This document shows, in pieces, positions 8,008-14,340 of a DNA stretch of 52,506 nt (the first letter of the stretch is position 1; every line of letters begins with the position of its first letter). The stretch lies in assembly GCA_002729125.1 (NCBI GenBank), contig PBTQ01000074.1, positions 1-52,506 on the forward strand, given 5' to 3'. The notes under the pieces are model-generated. The model saw only the letters and a program-made list of their open reading frames with translations, did not search any database and had not been told where the DNA came from. The position numbers and the translations under genes were made by a program. This stretch comes from Acidimicrobiaceae bacterium. GTDB taxonomy: Bacteria > Actinomycetota > Acidimicrobiia > Acidimicrobiales > Aldehydirespiratoraceae.

Positions 8008-8972
8008 TCGATCCCACGACCATCGGCGAGGCGGCGACCCGCATCGAGCCGCACGTGCGTCGCACCCCACTCCTGACCTCGGACCCGCTCTCGGAGCGGC
8101 ACGGGGCCGACATCGCCATCAAGTGCGAGCACCTGCAGCGAACAGGCAGTTTCAAGGTTCGAGGTTCGGCCAATGTGGTGCACTCGTTGTCCCCCGACCT
8201 TGCGGCCGACGGGGTGATCACCGCGTCGTCGGGCAACCACGGCATCGGTGTTGCTACTGCGGCGGCGAGCCGGGGCTTTGCGTGCACGATCTATCTGCCG
8301 GAGGCTGCCGCCCCGTCGAAGATCGCACAGATCCGCCGCCTCGGCGCAGAGATCGTGCTCGTGGAGGGTACCGATACCAGCCGTGCCGAGATGGCGGCGC
8401 GACGGGCTGCCGAGGAGCGAGGCATCATCTATGTCTCTCCGTACAACGACCCGCGCATCATTGCCGGGCAGGGAACGCTCGGGAAAGAAATTCTCGAAGA
8501 CGGCGCGGTCCCCGATGCTGTGGTGGTGTCGGTCGGTGGTGGTGGACTCATCTCCGGTATCGCAACATGGATCAAGGCGTCTTCGCCCTCGACGCTCGTG
8601 ATCGGTGCGTCAGCGGCGAACGATCGGGCGATGGCTGCGTCGGTCGATGCCGGCGAAATCATCACCCCGCACTTCGAGCCGACGTTCTCTGATGGCACGG
8701 CTGGAGGGCTCGAGGACGACACGATCACGTTCGACATCTGTCGTGCGCTCGTCGACAGCTGGGTCGACATCAGCGAACTCGATATCGCTCGAGCGGTCGC
8801 TTCGATGGTCGACGATCATCACCATCTGGTCGAGGGGGCTGCCGGTGTGGCGCTTGCGGCAGCCACGCACTTCGCCGACACGAACCCCGGTACTCGGGTT
8901 GTCGCCGTGAGCTGTGGTGCCAACGTCGGTGCAACGTCGCTCGAGGCGATGTTGGCGATGGCCAACCGCTAG
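8004..8972 (+). CDS. PLP-dependent serine/threonine (or beta-hydroxyaspartate) dehydratase-family enzyme
   Basis: A 322-aa fold-type II PLP enzyme. The Schiff-base Lys lies in TGSFKVRGS, the Asn-loop in SSGNHGIG, and the glycine-rich phosphate loop in VSVGGGGLISG. It lacks a C-terminal ACT regulatory domain, so it resembles catabolic threonine dehydratase, serine racemase, EutB or beta-hydroxyaspartate dehydratase more than IlvA. The GTG start at 8004 has a strong GGAGGG (7993-7998) and overlaps the preceding stop (GTGA), which indicates coupling with the cyclodeaminase-family gene. Its TAG stop shares bases with the stop of the convergent crcB gene. Confidence 0.8.
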   Translation: MIDPTTIGEAATRIEPHVRRTPLLTSDPLSERHGADIAIKCEHLQRTGSFKVRGSANVVHSLSPDLAADGVITASSGNHGIGVATAAASRGFACTIYLPEAAAPSKIAQIRRLGAEIVLVEGTDTSRAEMAARRAAEERGIIYVSPYNDPRIIAGQGTLGKEILEDGAVPDAVVVSVGGGGLISGIATWIKASSPSTLVIGASAANDRAMAASVDAGEIITPHFEPTFSDGTAGGLEDDTITFDICRALVDSWVDISELDIARAVASMVDDHHHLVEGAAGVALAAATHFADTNPGTRVVAVSCGANVGATSLEAMLAMANR

Positions 8973-9292
8973 GCCAACGTTAACCCGATCCAGGCTGCGG
9001 CCACGCCGAACATGAAGGTTGCGGCCCCGTAGCGCCACGCCCATCCTCGGTCGATCTGGTGGATTTCGAAGAGTTCGGCCACGAATGTCGAAAAGGTCGT
9101 GAGTGCCCCAATGCCCGCAACGCCACCGATGAGTTGCGAGTCGGCGCTTGCGGTGGAGAGCAGTCCGAGCGCGAACGCGCCGCCGATATTCACGGCAAAT
9201 GTCGCGATCGCCCGGATGGGTACGGACATCGACGCCTGCCAGCGAAGCAGTGTGCCGGCTGCGGCGGTGACGACGAACAACACGGCGATCAC
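8969..9292 (-). CDS. crcB: Fluoride ion channel CrcB/Fluc, second subunit
   Basis: A 107-aa membrane protein with four helices. CrcB/Fluc signatures are FAVNIGGAFALG and GALTTFSTFVAE. Fluc channels export fluoride as dual-topology dimers, and two adjacent genes often encode a heterodimer. I chose GTG 9292 because it overlaps the stop of the upstream crcB (GTGA). The ORF-track start at 9439 lies inside that gene. The stop codon shares the palindrome CTAG with the convergent dehydratase gene. Confidence 0.88.
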   Translation of the reverse strand: MIAVLFVVTAAAGTLLRWQASMSVPIRAIATFAVNIGGAFALGLLSTASADSQLIGGVAGIGALTTFSTFVAELFEIHQIDRGWAWRYGAATFMFGVAAAWIGLTLA

Positions 9293-9636
9293 GCCGACAC
9301 CGCCCGCCCACCAAGAAACGCGATCAGGCCGAGCCCGAGGCTGAGCACGCCCATTGCTGCTGCCCCGCCGGTGTTGCCAGCGTCGAGTCGCACGGCGAGG
9401 TCGACCGCGAGCCCCGAGAAGGTCGTGAGGCCACCGCACACCCCGACCCCCAAGGCCAAGCGGATCGGATGCTCGCGCTCGGGAAGGGCTGCAATGACGA
9501 TTCCCAGAACGAAACAGCCGATAGGGTTGACTACCAGCAGGGTCGTCGCGGACGACCAGCCGAACTCACCGATTGCCCACCGCCCGACCGCGCCAGCGGC
9601 ACCGCCGGCAAGGACGGCGGGTACGACTCGATCCAT
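9289..9636 (-). CDS. crcB: Fluoride ion channel CrcB/Fluc, first subunit
   Basis: A 115-aa four-helix membrane protein and partner of the adjacent crcB. Motifs are GGAAGAVGRWAIGE, LLVVNPIGCFVLG and GVCGGLTTFSGLAVD. I prefer ATG 9636 (MDRVVPAVL). The ORF-track ATG at 9660 would overlap the divergent pdxH start codon. The two genes are coupled by a GTGA overlap. There is no room for a fluoride riboswitch between this gene and pdxH, so expression may be constitutive. Confidence 0.88.
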   Translation of the reverse strand: MDRVVPAVLAGGAAGAVGRWAIGEFGWSSATTLLVVNPIGCFVLGIVIAALPEREHPIRLALGVGVCGGLTTFSGLAVDLAVRLDAGNTGGAAAMGVLSLGLGLIAFLGGRAVSA

Positions 9637-9658
9637 GACTGCACCGTAGAGTCTGGCC

Positions 9659-10291
9659 ATGAACCTGGAGTCGATCCGTCACCAGTATGAGCAGGCGGGC
9701 CTCGACCTTGCCGATGTCGATCCGCACCCGATCGTGCAGTTTCGGACCTGGTTCGACGAGTGGGCGGCCACCGGTCCCCGTGATCCCGGGGTCGTGGTCG
9801 TGAGCACGGTCGACGCTTCTGGCTGGCCGTCGAGTCGAGCCGTGCTCCTGCGCGGTGTCGACGAGCGAGGCTTCGTCTTCTACACGAATCGGACCTCCAC
9901 GAAGGGCAAGGCCCTCGATGCGACCAACCGTGCGGCGATGAGCTTCGTCTGGCACGACCTCGAGCGTCAGGTCCACATCGTCGGCTCGGCCGAACACGTC
10001 CCCGAGGCCGAGTCGGACGCGTACTTTGCGGGCCGCCCACGCGGCAGCCAGCTCGGCGCCTGGGCGAGCGATCAGTCGTCGGTGATCTCGTCCCGAGAGA
10101 CGCTCGACGCTGCGGTACGCGAGTTCTCGGCACGATTCCCCGACGAGGTTCCGCGTCCACCGCACTGGGGTGGCTATCTCGTCCGTCCTCACCAGATTGA
10201 GTTCTGGCAGGGACGGCCGAGCCGCCTTCACGATCGCATTCGCTACCGACTCGAGGGTGACGACTGGGCGATCGAGCGCCAGTCGCCCTGA
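9659..10291 (+). CDS. pdxH: Pyridoxamine/pyridoxine 5'-phosphate oxidase
   Basis: An FMN-dependent oxidase (210 aa) making pyridoxal 5'-phosphate. It fits PdxH throughout: HPIVQFRTWFDEW near the N-terminus, SSRAVLLRGVDERGFVFYTNRTSTKG (FMN-binding, quoted in part), GRPRGSQLGAWASDQS, and the C-terminal signature FWQGRPSRLHDRIRY. The start codon region overlaps the alternative start of the divergent crcB gene. It is monocistronic and convergent with the next gene, whose stop directly abuts it. Confidence 0.95.
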   Translation: MNLESIRHQYEQAGLDLADVDPHPIVQFRTWFDEWAATGPRDPGVVVVSTVDASGWPSSRAVLLRGVDERGFVFYTNRTSTKGKALDATNRAAMSFVWHDLERQVHIVGSAEHVPEAESDAYFAGRPRGSQLGAWASDQSSVISSRETLDAAVREFSARFPDEVPRPPHWGGYLVRPHQIEFWQGRPSRLHDRIRYRLEGDDWAIERQSP

Positions 10292-10897
10292 TCAGTCTTG
10301 CCAGGTTTCGACGGCGACAACCAGCGTCTCGATCAACGCATCGACCTGGGGAGCCCGAGGTGTGCCCTCGTGGTCGCTCCAGTTCATCGCTTCCTTGTTC
10401 CACCGAATGGTCGGGGGCAGTTCCATCTGCACGCCGGCGTTGATCGGAAGGTTCACCGGATTGCGTGCGTGCTGACCCCGAAGGCCACCGGGGATTTCAT
10501 CGACGACGTCGAGCACGCCGAACCGCTCGTCGAGCTCGGCGCGAAGGTGATCGGCCAGATGTGTCGCGAGTTCTCGGTTGCGCCCGCCGAGCAGCACGTC
10601 CCAGAAGTGATCGTCGCGGCCGTAGCCGTGCACGGCGATGACCGTGTCGACGTGCCCAACGAACGAGGCGAGCGCATCGCTCTCGGTCGGGTCGAACTTG
10701 GTGCTGGGAATGTGCTGTCGGAACGGAGCGGCCTGGATCACGCCGTAGTAGGACGATCCGGTTCGCTCGGCGACCTCGGCGGCGATGATGTCGGTGGTGC
10801 GTTCGAGGTTTCCACCGTGGAACGCCATGAGGCCAAACGAGCCTCGCAGCTCGCAGATCTCAGTGACCTCAGGACGCTCCAGCAGTGACCGCAGCAC
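10292..10897 (-). CDS. Poly-gamma-glutamate hydrolase family protein (PghP-like)
   Basis: A 201-aa protein matching the phage/Bacillus PghP-type poly-gamma-glutamate hydrolases, zinc-dependent carboxypeptidase-like enzymes. Visible anchors are AFHGGNLERTTD (family HGGxIExxT), IPSTKFDP, VIAVHGYG, LLGGRNRE, and NLPINAGVQMELP. GTG 10897 is the best start because it keeps the strand before the HGG motif. It overlaps the 3' end of ccdA by 29 nt. No signal peptide is seen, so it would act in the cytoplasm. It is the last gene of the tlpA-ccdA transcription unit. Its natural substrate in this host is unknown. Confidence 0.75.
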   Translation of the reverse strand: MLRSLLERPEVTEICELRGSFGLMAFHGGNLERTTDIIAAEVAERTGSSYYGVIQAAPFRQHIPSTKFDPTESDALASFVGHVDTVIAVHGYGRDDHFWDVLLGGRNRELATHLADHLRAELDERFGVLDVVDEIPGGLRGQHARNPVNLPINAGVQMELPPTIRWNKEAMNWSDHEGTPRAPQVDALIETLVVAVETWQD

Positions 10898-11987
10898 GGA
10901 TTCGACGGTAGTTGTCGGCTTTGCGGTATGCCCACAGGGCGACCACGGCCACGAAAAATACCTCGAGAGGGACGCCACCGCGGAGCGGATCAGTGAACCA
11001 GTTGCCGATGCGGAACGGCCAGTTCGCCACGAAGCGTCCGATCGGGGCGATCAGGAAGTCGAAGCCATTGAAGGCTTCGAGGAAGAGCACGACCGCCGCC
11101 CACACGACGGCGAGCGACCCCTGGCGAAGTCGGTCACCAGGGTTGTCCTCGAACCAGGCCAGGAGGTAGAGCCCGGCAGTCAGCACGACGGTGAGCACAC
11201 CGATGCGTTCCGGGGTGGCGTCGACGATCCAGTTGGAAAATGCGGCCTGGAAGGTCTCGAACTGGTCGACCAGCAGATTCGGGGCGCCGAGATCATCTTG
11301 GATTCGGATCTCCCAGACGCCGTAGTCGATCAGGTAGATGCCGGCGATGACGAGAACGCCGCCGGAGACCGCGCCCATGAACGGAAGGAGCCGCCGCATG
11401 TTGGTGGCAACGTTGTTCTTCGCCCGAGCAAGGCCCACGGTGAGGAAAAGAATGATGGTGCCCATGCCGAGGCTGTAGGCGAGGAAGCTTCCGACTCCCT
11501 GAACGAAGCCGTCGGTCGTGAAGACGTTCGACACTGCCGAGATGAACAAGCCGATCGTGCAGCTCAGCGAGACGACGGCATACGAAACGCCGAAGAGGAA
11601 CATTGAACTGCTCTCGCGGCTGTCGGTGCCCTTGTTCAACTTCGGGATGCTCACCATGATCTGCCTGCCGGTGAACATGACGATCCCCATCGAGATGAGT
11701 GCAACACCGAGCGCGGCCGTGACATAGCCGAGGTACTCGACCACCGTGCCCTGGCTCAGGAACAATGAGATCAGAATCCCGAGCCCACCGAACACTGCAA
11801 CGAAGCCCAGTGTCAGCATCGAGCCGACCCAAAGGCCGCGGGTGATCGCCCGCACCCTGGTGGGCTGTTCGGCCTCGCCGGTGCCGATGAAGTAGCCGAT
11901 GTAGGTCGGCAACATGGCAAATCCGCACGGGTTGAACGCCGCCAACATGCCAACACTGAACGGGAACGCCAGCGCTTCGGTGCTCAT
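10869..11987 (-). CDS. ccdA: Cytochrome c biogenesis / thiol-disulfide transporter, CcdA (DsbD membrane domain) family
   Basis: A polytopic membrane protein (372 aa) that carries reducing equivalents across the membrane. The two redox cysteines lie in FNPCGFAMLP (Cys21) and SLSCTIGLF (Cys143), each in the first helix of a pseudo-repeat. It is longer than typical CcdA (about 240 aa). The extra C-terminal ~150 residues hold two or three more helices of unknown role. The ATG overlaps the stop of tlpA (ATGA), which supports joint function with that thioredoxin-like lipoprotein. Confidence 0.88.
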   Translation of the reverse strand: MSTEALAFPFSVGMLAAFNPCGFAMLPTYIGYFIGTGEAEQPTRVRAITRGLWVGSMLTLGFVAVFGGLGILISLFLSQGTVVEYLGYVTAALGVALISMGIVMFTGRQIMVSIPKLNKGTDSRESSSMFLFGVSYAVVSLSCTIGLFISAVSNVFTTDGFVQGVGSFLAYSLGMGTIILFLTVGLARAKNNVATNMRRLLPFMGAVSGGVLVIAGIYLIDYGVWEIRIQDDLGAPNLLVDQFETFQAAFSNWIVDATPERIGVLTVVLTAGLYLLAWFEDNPGDRLRQGSLAVVWAAVVLFLEAFNGFDFLIAPIGRFVANWPFRIGNWFTDPLRGGVPLEVFFVAVVALWAYRKADNYRRIRAAVTAGAS

Positions 11988-12547
11988 CGGGCGATGTCCT
12001 CGATCTTGGCGGTCAGCTTGGTGGCGGTGAGCACACCCGACCAGGTTTCACGAACCACTCCCGCGGCGTCGACGAACACGGTGGTCGGCATGGCGAACCC
12101 GCCGAACCGCTCGAACACGTCGGCGTTCGGGTCCCATCCAAGGTCGTAGTTGACGCCGGTTTGCTCGACGATCAGCTCGGCATCGTCGAACCGGGCGTCG
12201 GTGGAGATCCCAACAAAGGCGACGTCACCGTCGAACGCCTGGAAGACCGCCTCGAACTCCGGCATTTCGGTCACGCATGGCGCACAGGCGCGAGAAAAGA
12301 AATTCACGACCAGTGGCGTGCCGGCGTAGGCGGCGAAGTTCGACGTGGATCCGTCGAAGGTCGTGAAGTCAATGTCGACGTCGGATCCGATCGCGTCGTC
12401 GTTTTGGAGGTCTTCGAGCGGAATCGGGTCGTTGGTGAGCCGGGCGACGTCGTTGTCACCGCTGCAGGCGCCCAAGAGCGCCGTCAGGCCGACGACGCCA
12501 AGGATGACGTGGCGACGGATCGGACGAACGGTGGGGGAATCAGACAC
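11984..12547 (-). CDS. TlpA/ResA-family thioredoxin-like lipoprotein
   Basis: A 187-aa exported thiol-disulfide reductase-like protein. It has an N-terminal signal with a lipobox LLGAC (Cys28), so it is probably membrane-anchored outside the cell. The thioredoxin fold carries the active site CAPC (Cys88 and Cys91) in VNFFSRACAPCVTEMPEF, and a cis-Pro region in GGFAMPTTVFVD. It is the first gene of a unit with ccdA, which would keep it reduced. Likely roles are cytochrome c maturation or resistance to extracytoplasmic thiol stress. Confidence 0.88.
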   Translation of the reverse strand: MSDSPTVRPIRRHVILGVVGLTALLGACSGDNDVARLTNDPIPLEDLQNDDAIGSDVDIDFTTFDGSTSNFAAYAGTPLVVNFFSRACAPCVTEMPEFEAVFQAFDGDVAFVGISTDARFDDAELIVEQTGVNYDLGWDPNADVFERFGGFAMPTTVFVDAAGVVRETWSGVLTATKLTAKIEDIAR

Positions 12548-12596
12548 GACAAGCTCCGTGGAAAACGCTAGCGGGCGTCACCATGAGCGAGGGCGT

Positions 12597-12615
12597 TGGG
12601 GGGAGCGTGCCCCCA
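12597..12615. repeat. Short inverted repeat (6-bp arms)
   Basis: TGGGGG and CCCCCA arms flank a 7-nt spacer. This is the first of four hairpin-forming sequences in the 272-bp non-coding stretch between whiB and tlpA. Confidence 0.5.
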
Positions 12616-12633
12616 GTACGGCGAAAACGACGA

Positions 12634-12672
12634 GATGGCGACACCCGGCATCGGGTGCCGAGTGTCGCCATC
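12634..12672 (-). terminator. Strong hairpin downstream of whiB, candidate terminator
   Basis: Two 17-nt arms (GATGGCGACACCCGGCA and its near-complement) flank a 5-nt loop. The single mismatch becomes a G-U wobble in minus-strand RNA, so the stem is fully paired there. A moderately T-rich stretch (TCGTCGTTTTCG) follows on the minus strand. It lies about 150 bp after the whiB stop and before tlpA. Confidence 0.6.
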
Positions 12673-12684
12673 TTCGTTCCCAGG

Positions 12685-12740
12685 CCCACGGCCCGTTCCG
12701 GCTGCGGCCGGAGCTCGATCAACGTCACCCGGGCCGTGGG
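12685..12740. repeat. Long-range inverted repeat with nested hairpin
   Basis: Perfect 11-bp arms CCCACGGCCCG (12685-12695) and CGGGCCGTGGG (12730-12740) enclose a smaller hairpin (TCCGG/CCGGA). It could fold as a branched RNA or a DNA cruciform. No ORF explains it. Confidence 0.5.
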
Positions 12741-12773
12741 GGACGCCGGGACGGGCGGTGGGGGGATCGTGGG

Positions 12774-12803
12774 GTGGCGGGGTCCGGGGGACGACCCCGC
12801 CAC
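12774..12803 (-). terminator. Perfect 11-bp hairpin just after the whiB stop
   Basis: GTGGCGGGGTC and GACCCCGCCAC arms enclose an 8-nt loop, starting 17 bp downstream of the whiB stop codon. It has no T-tract, as is common for actinobacterial terminators. It probably stabilises or terminates the whiB transcript. Confidence 0.55.
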
Positions 12804-12819
12804 CGGGTTCGGTAGGGAC

Positions 12820-13188
12820 TCAGGCGGACCGCTTCTGGGTGGTGGCCTGCAGATGCATTGGGATCGGCACGACCGGCATCTGGTCCTCAGGACGGGCGAC
12901 CTTCGGGGGTCGACCCCGTCGGCGCTTCATCGTCAGCATCTTGCCGTTGATGAAGAGTTGCCCACCCCACACGCCGAACAACTCGCGTCGGTGGAGCGCC
13001 CCTTCGAGGCACTCGGCCAGCACCGAACAGTCGGCGCACACGCGCTTGGCTGCGGCGATATCGCCGATGTCCTCGCTGAAGAAGAGATCCGCAGCGTTTG
13101 GTACGGCACGGCACGCCGCGATGTCCTCCCAGGGGAGGTCACCGATGCTGATGGTGGTGTGAATGTTGGTGTCGACGAGGGTTTGCAT
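12820..13188 (-). CDS. whiB7: WhiB-family iron-sulfur transcription factor, WhiB7-like (AT-hook)
   Basis: A 122-aa Wbl protein. The four cluster-binding cysteines are Cys26, Cys51, Cys54 and Cys60 (C, CADC, C). The family turn GVWGG is at 72-76. A basic AT-hook KRRRGRPPK follows directly (RGRP at 91-94). The AT-hook is the hallmark of WhiB7/WblC, which binds the primary sigma factor and activates intrinsic antibiotic-resistance genes. I chose ATG 13188, which has AGGAG 8 nt upstream. The ORF-track start at 13344 would translate the attenuator. The long leader with a uORF and terminator also fits WhiB7 regulation. The orthology call is from motifs only. Confidence 0.8.
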   Translation of the reverse strand: MQTLVDTNIHTTISIGDLPWEDIAACRAVPNAADLFFSEDIGDIAAAKRVCADCSVLAECLEGALHRRELFGVWGGQLFINGKMLTMKRRRGRPPKVARPEDQMPVVPIPMHLQATTQKRSA

Positions 13189-13239
13189 GACCTCGTCTCC
13201 TCTCTTGACGTGGATGGTGTTTGTCGGGGGAACCGGGGC

Positions 13240-13275
13240 GAAAAGCAGGAAGACCGCCAGGTTGCTGGCGGCCTC
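13240..13275 (-). terminator. Intrinsic terminator/attenuator in the whiB7-like leader
   Basis: On the minus strand, CCGCCAG-CAAC-CTGGCGG forms a tight stem that can be lengthened by wobble pairs. It is followed by TCTTCCTGCTTTTCG. It lies between the uORF stop and the whiB start, where a premature terminator would control read-through. A GGCGGC stretch inside the uORF could pair with its left arm as an antiterminator. Confidence 0.65.
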
Positions 13276-13306
13276 GGTGCGTTTCCCCTGTTGTGGGTGG
13301 CTGGGA

Positions 13307-13465
13307 TCAGCCAGGGGGTGCTCCGGTGGGCCGCTGGTCGGCATACGGCTTCGTCACGAAGAGGAAGGAACCGAGCCAGGCGCCGCCGTACGAACGCGCG
13401 AACGCACGCGCGCATGCATCGGCCGTGGTGGCGACGTGATGCTCGTGGCACGTGATCTGGTTCAT
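13307..13465 (-). CDS. Leader uORF upstream of whiB7-like gene (52 aa)
   Basis: A short ORF starting MNQITCHEHHVATT with a strong AAGGAG 8 nt before the ATG. It ends 32 nt before the attenuator hairpin. The peptide has His- and aromatic-containing stretches and no recognisable domain. WhiB7/WblC leaders in Mycobacterium and Streptomyces are known to carry uORFs whose slowed translation prevents termination. By analogy this uORF is a sensor, not a functional protein. The stop codon lies within a small TGGCTG/CAGCCA hairpin. Confidence 0.55.
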   Translation of the reverse strand: MNQITCHEHHVATTADACARAFARSYGGAWLGSFLFVTKPYADQRPTGAPPG

Positions 13466-13518
13466 CGGGACGGCTCCTTGGGCGAGGCCATGCGCGACCG
13501 GACGGTCCGGCGACATCA

Positions 13519-13547
13519 ACGATGGCGGGCCGTTTGCAAATCGTCAA
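13519..13547 (-). promoter_or_regulatory. Candidate whiB7 promoter
   Basis: On the minus strand, TTGACG (13542-13547) is a good -35. It is preceded, 3 bp upstream, by the AT-rich TAATT, which fits the AT-rich element that WhiB7 uses next to the -35 in autoregulated promoters. A weak -10 (CATCGT, 13519-13524) follows at 17-bp spacing. It lies upstream of the uORF. Confidence 0.35.
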
Positions 13548-13615
13548 CCGAATTACGACCGGAATCTCCCGAAATTGCTACGGTCCACCCCGTGCCGGAG
13601 CCGGGAGCCGCTGAA

Positions 13616-14332
13616 ATGACGCCGAAACCGGCCACGGGGCGGGTCTTCGAGAACGCTCGCCGGATTCGACTCGCTGAGGTCGATCCGACCGGCCGCTGCC
13701 GCCTCGATGCCACGGTGCGCCAACTGCAGGATGTCGCCCGGGACGATTCCACCGACTCCGGGCTGACCGACCCCATGACGTGGGTGGTTCGCCGCACGAT
13801 GCTCGACGTCCACCGGGCACCGGTCTTCCAGGAACAGGTCACGCTGGCGACCTGGTGTAGTGGCCATGGGGGACGGTGGGCCGAACGCCGTACCGAGATC
13901 TGGGGCGACGAGGGTGCTCATGTCGAGGCGGTGACGATTTGGATCTATGTCGATGGTGAGACCGGTGCGCCCCGCAAGCTCAACGATGATTTCTTCGACA
14001 TCTACGGTTCGGCCACGGAGCGCAAGGTTTCGGCCCGTCTCCAACTCCCGAATCAGGCCCCCGACGATGCCGCCGAGCTTGCGTGGCCGATCCGGTTCGT
14101 CGATCTCGACGCGCTCGGCCACGTCAACAACGCCGCCCAGTGGGCGCCGGTCGAGGAGGTTGCCCACCGCACCGGCATGCAGCTCGAAGGGGTCCGAGCT
14201 CAGCTTGAGCACGGGGGCGAGACCCCGCCGGGTTCGGCCATCATCCGCTGGACGGGCGACACCGGCGGTTTCCGTACCTGGCTCACCACCGAGGCGGGCA
14301 TGGGTAGTGCGGCCGAGGTGCGGCCGTTGTGA
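13616..14332 (+). CDS. Acyl-ACP thioesterase-family protein (double hotdog)
   Basis: A 238-aa protein with two hotdog domains. The first (about 1-125) holds RLAEVDPTGRCRLDATVRQLQDVA. The second (about 145-238) contains FVDLDALGHVNNAAQW, the conserved D-x-x-x-HxNN motif of FatA/FatB-type acyl-ACP thioesterases. It would release fatty acids from acyl-ACP or an acyl-CoA analogue. I chose ATG 13616, with GGAG just upstream. The ORF-track start at 13163 runs through the whiB leader and is rejected. It is convergent with a metallo-hydrolase gene. Confidence 0.8.
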   Translation: MTPKPATGRVFENARRIRLAEVDPTGRCRLDATVRQLQDVARDDSTDSGLTDPMTWVVRRTMLDVHRAPVFQEQVTLATWCSGHGGRWAERRTEIWGDEGAHVEAVTIWIYVDGETGAPRKLNDDFFDIYGSATERKVSARLQLPNQAPDDAAELAWPIRFVDLDALGHVNNAAQWAPVEEVAHRTGMQLEGVRAQLEHGGETPPGSAIIRWTGDTGGFRTWLTTEAGMGSAAEVRPL

Positions 14333-14340
14333 GTCGCTGA

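Noticed and set aside
9637-9658. Fluoride riboswitch upstream of crcB
   Set aside because: The gap between crcB and the divergent pdxH is about 22 bp, far too short for the aptamer.
13163-13615. N-terminal extension of the thioesterase ORF across the whiB leader
   Set aside because: The extension is antisense to the uORF and attenuator and has no hotdog homology; ATG 13616 has its own ribosome site.
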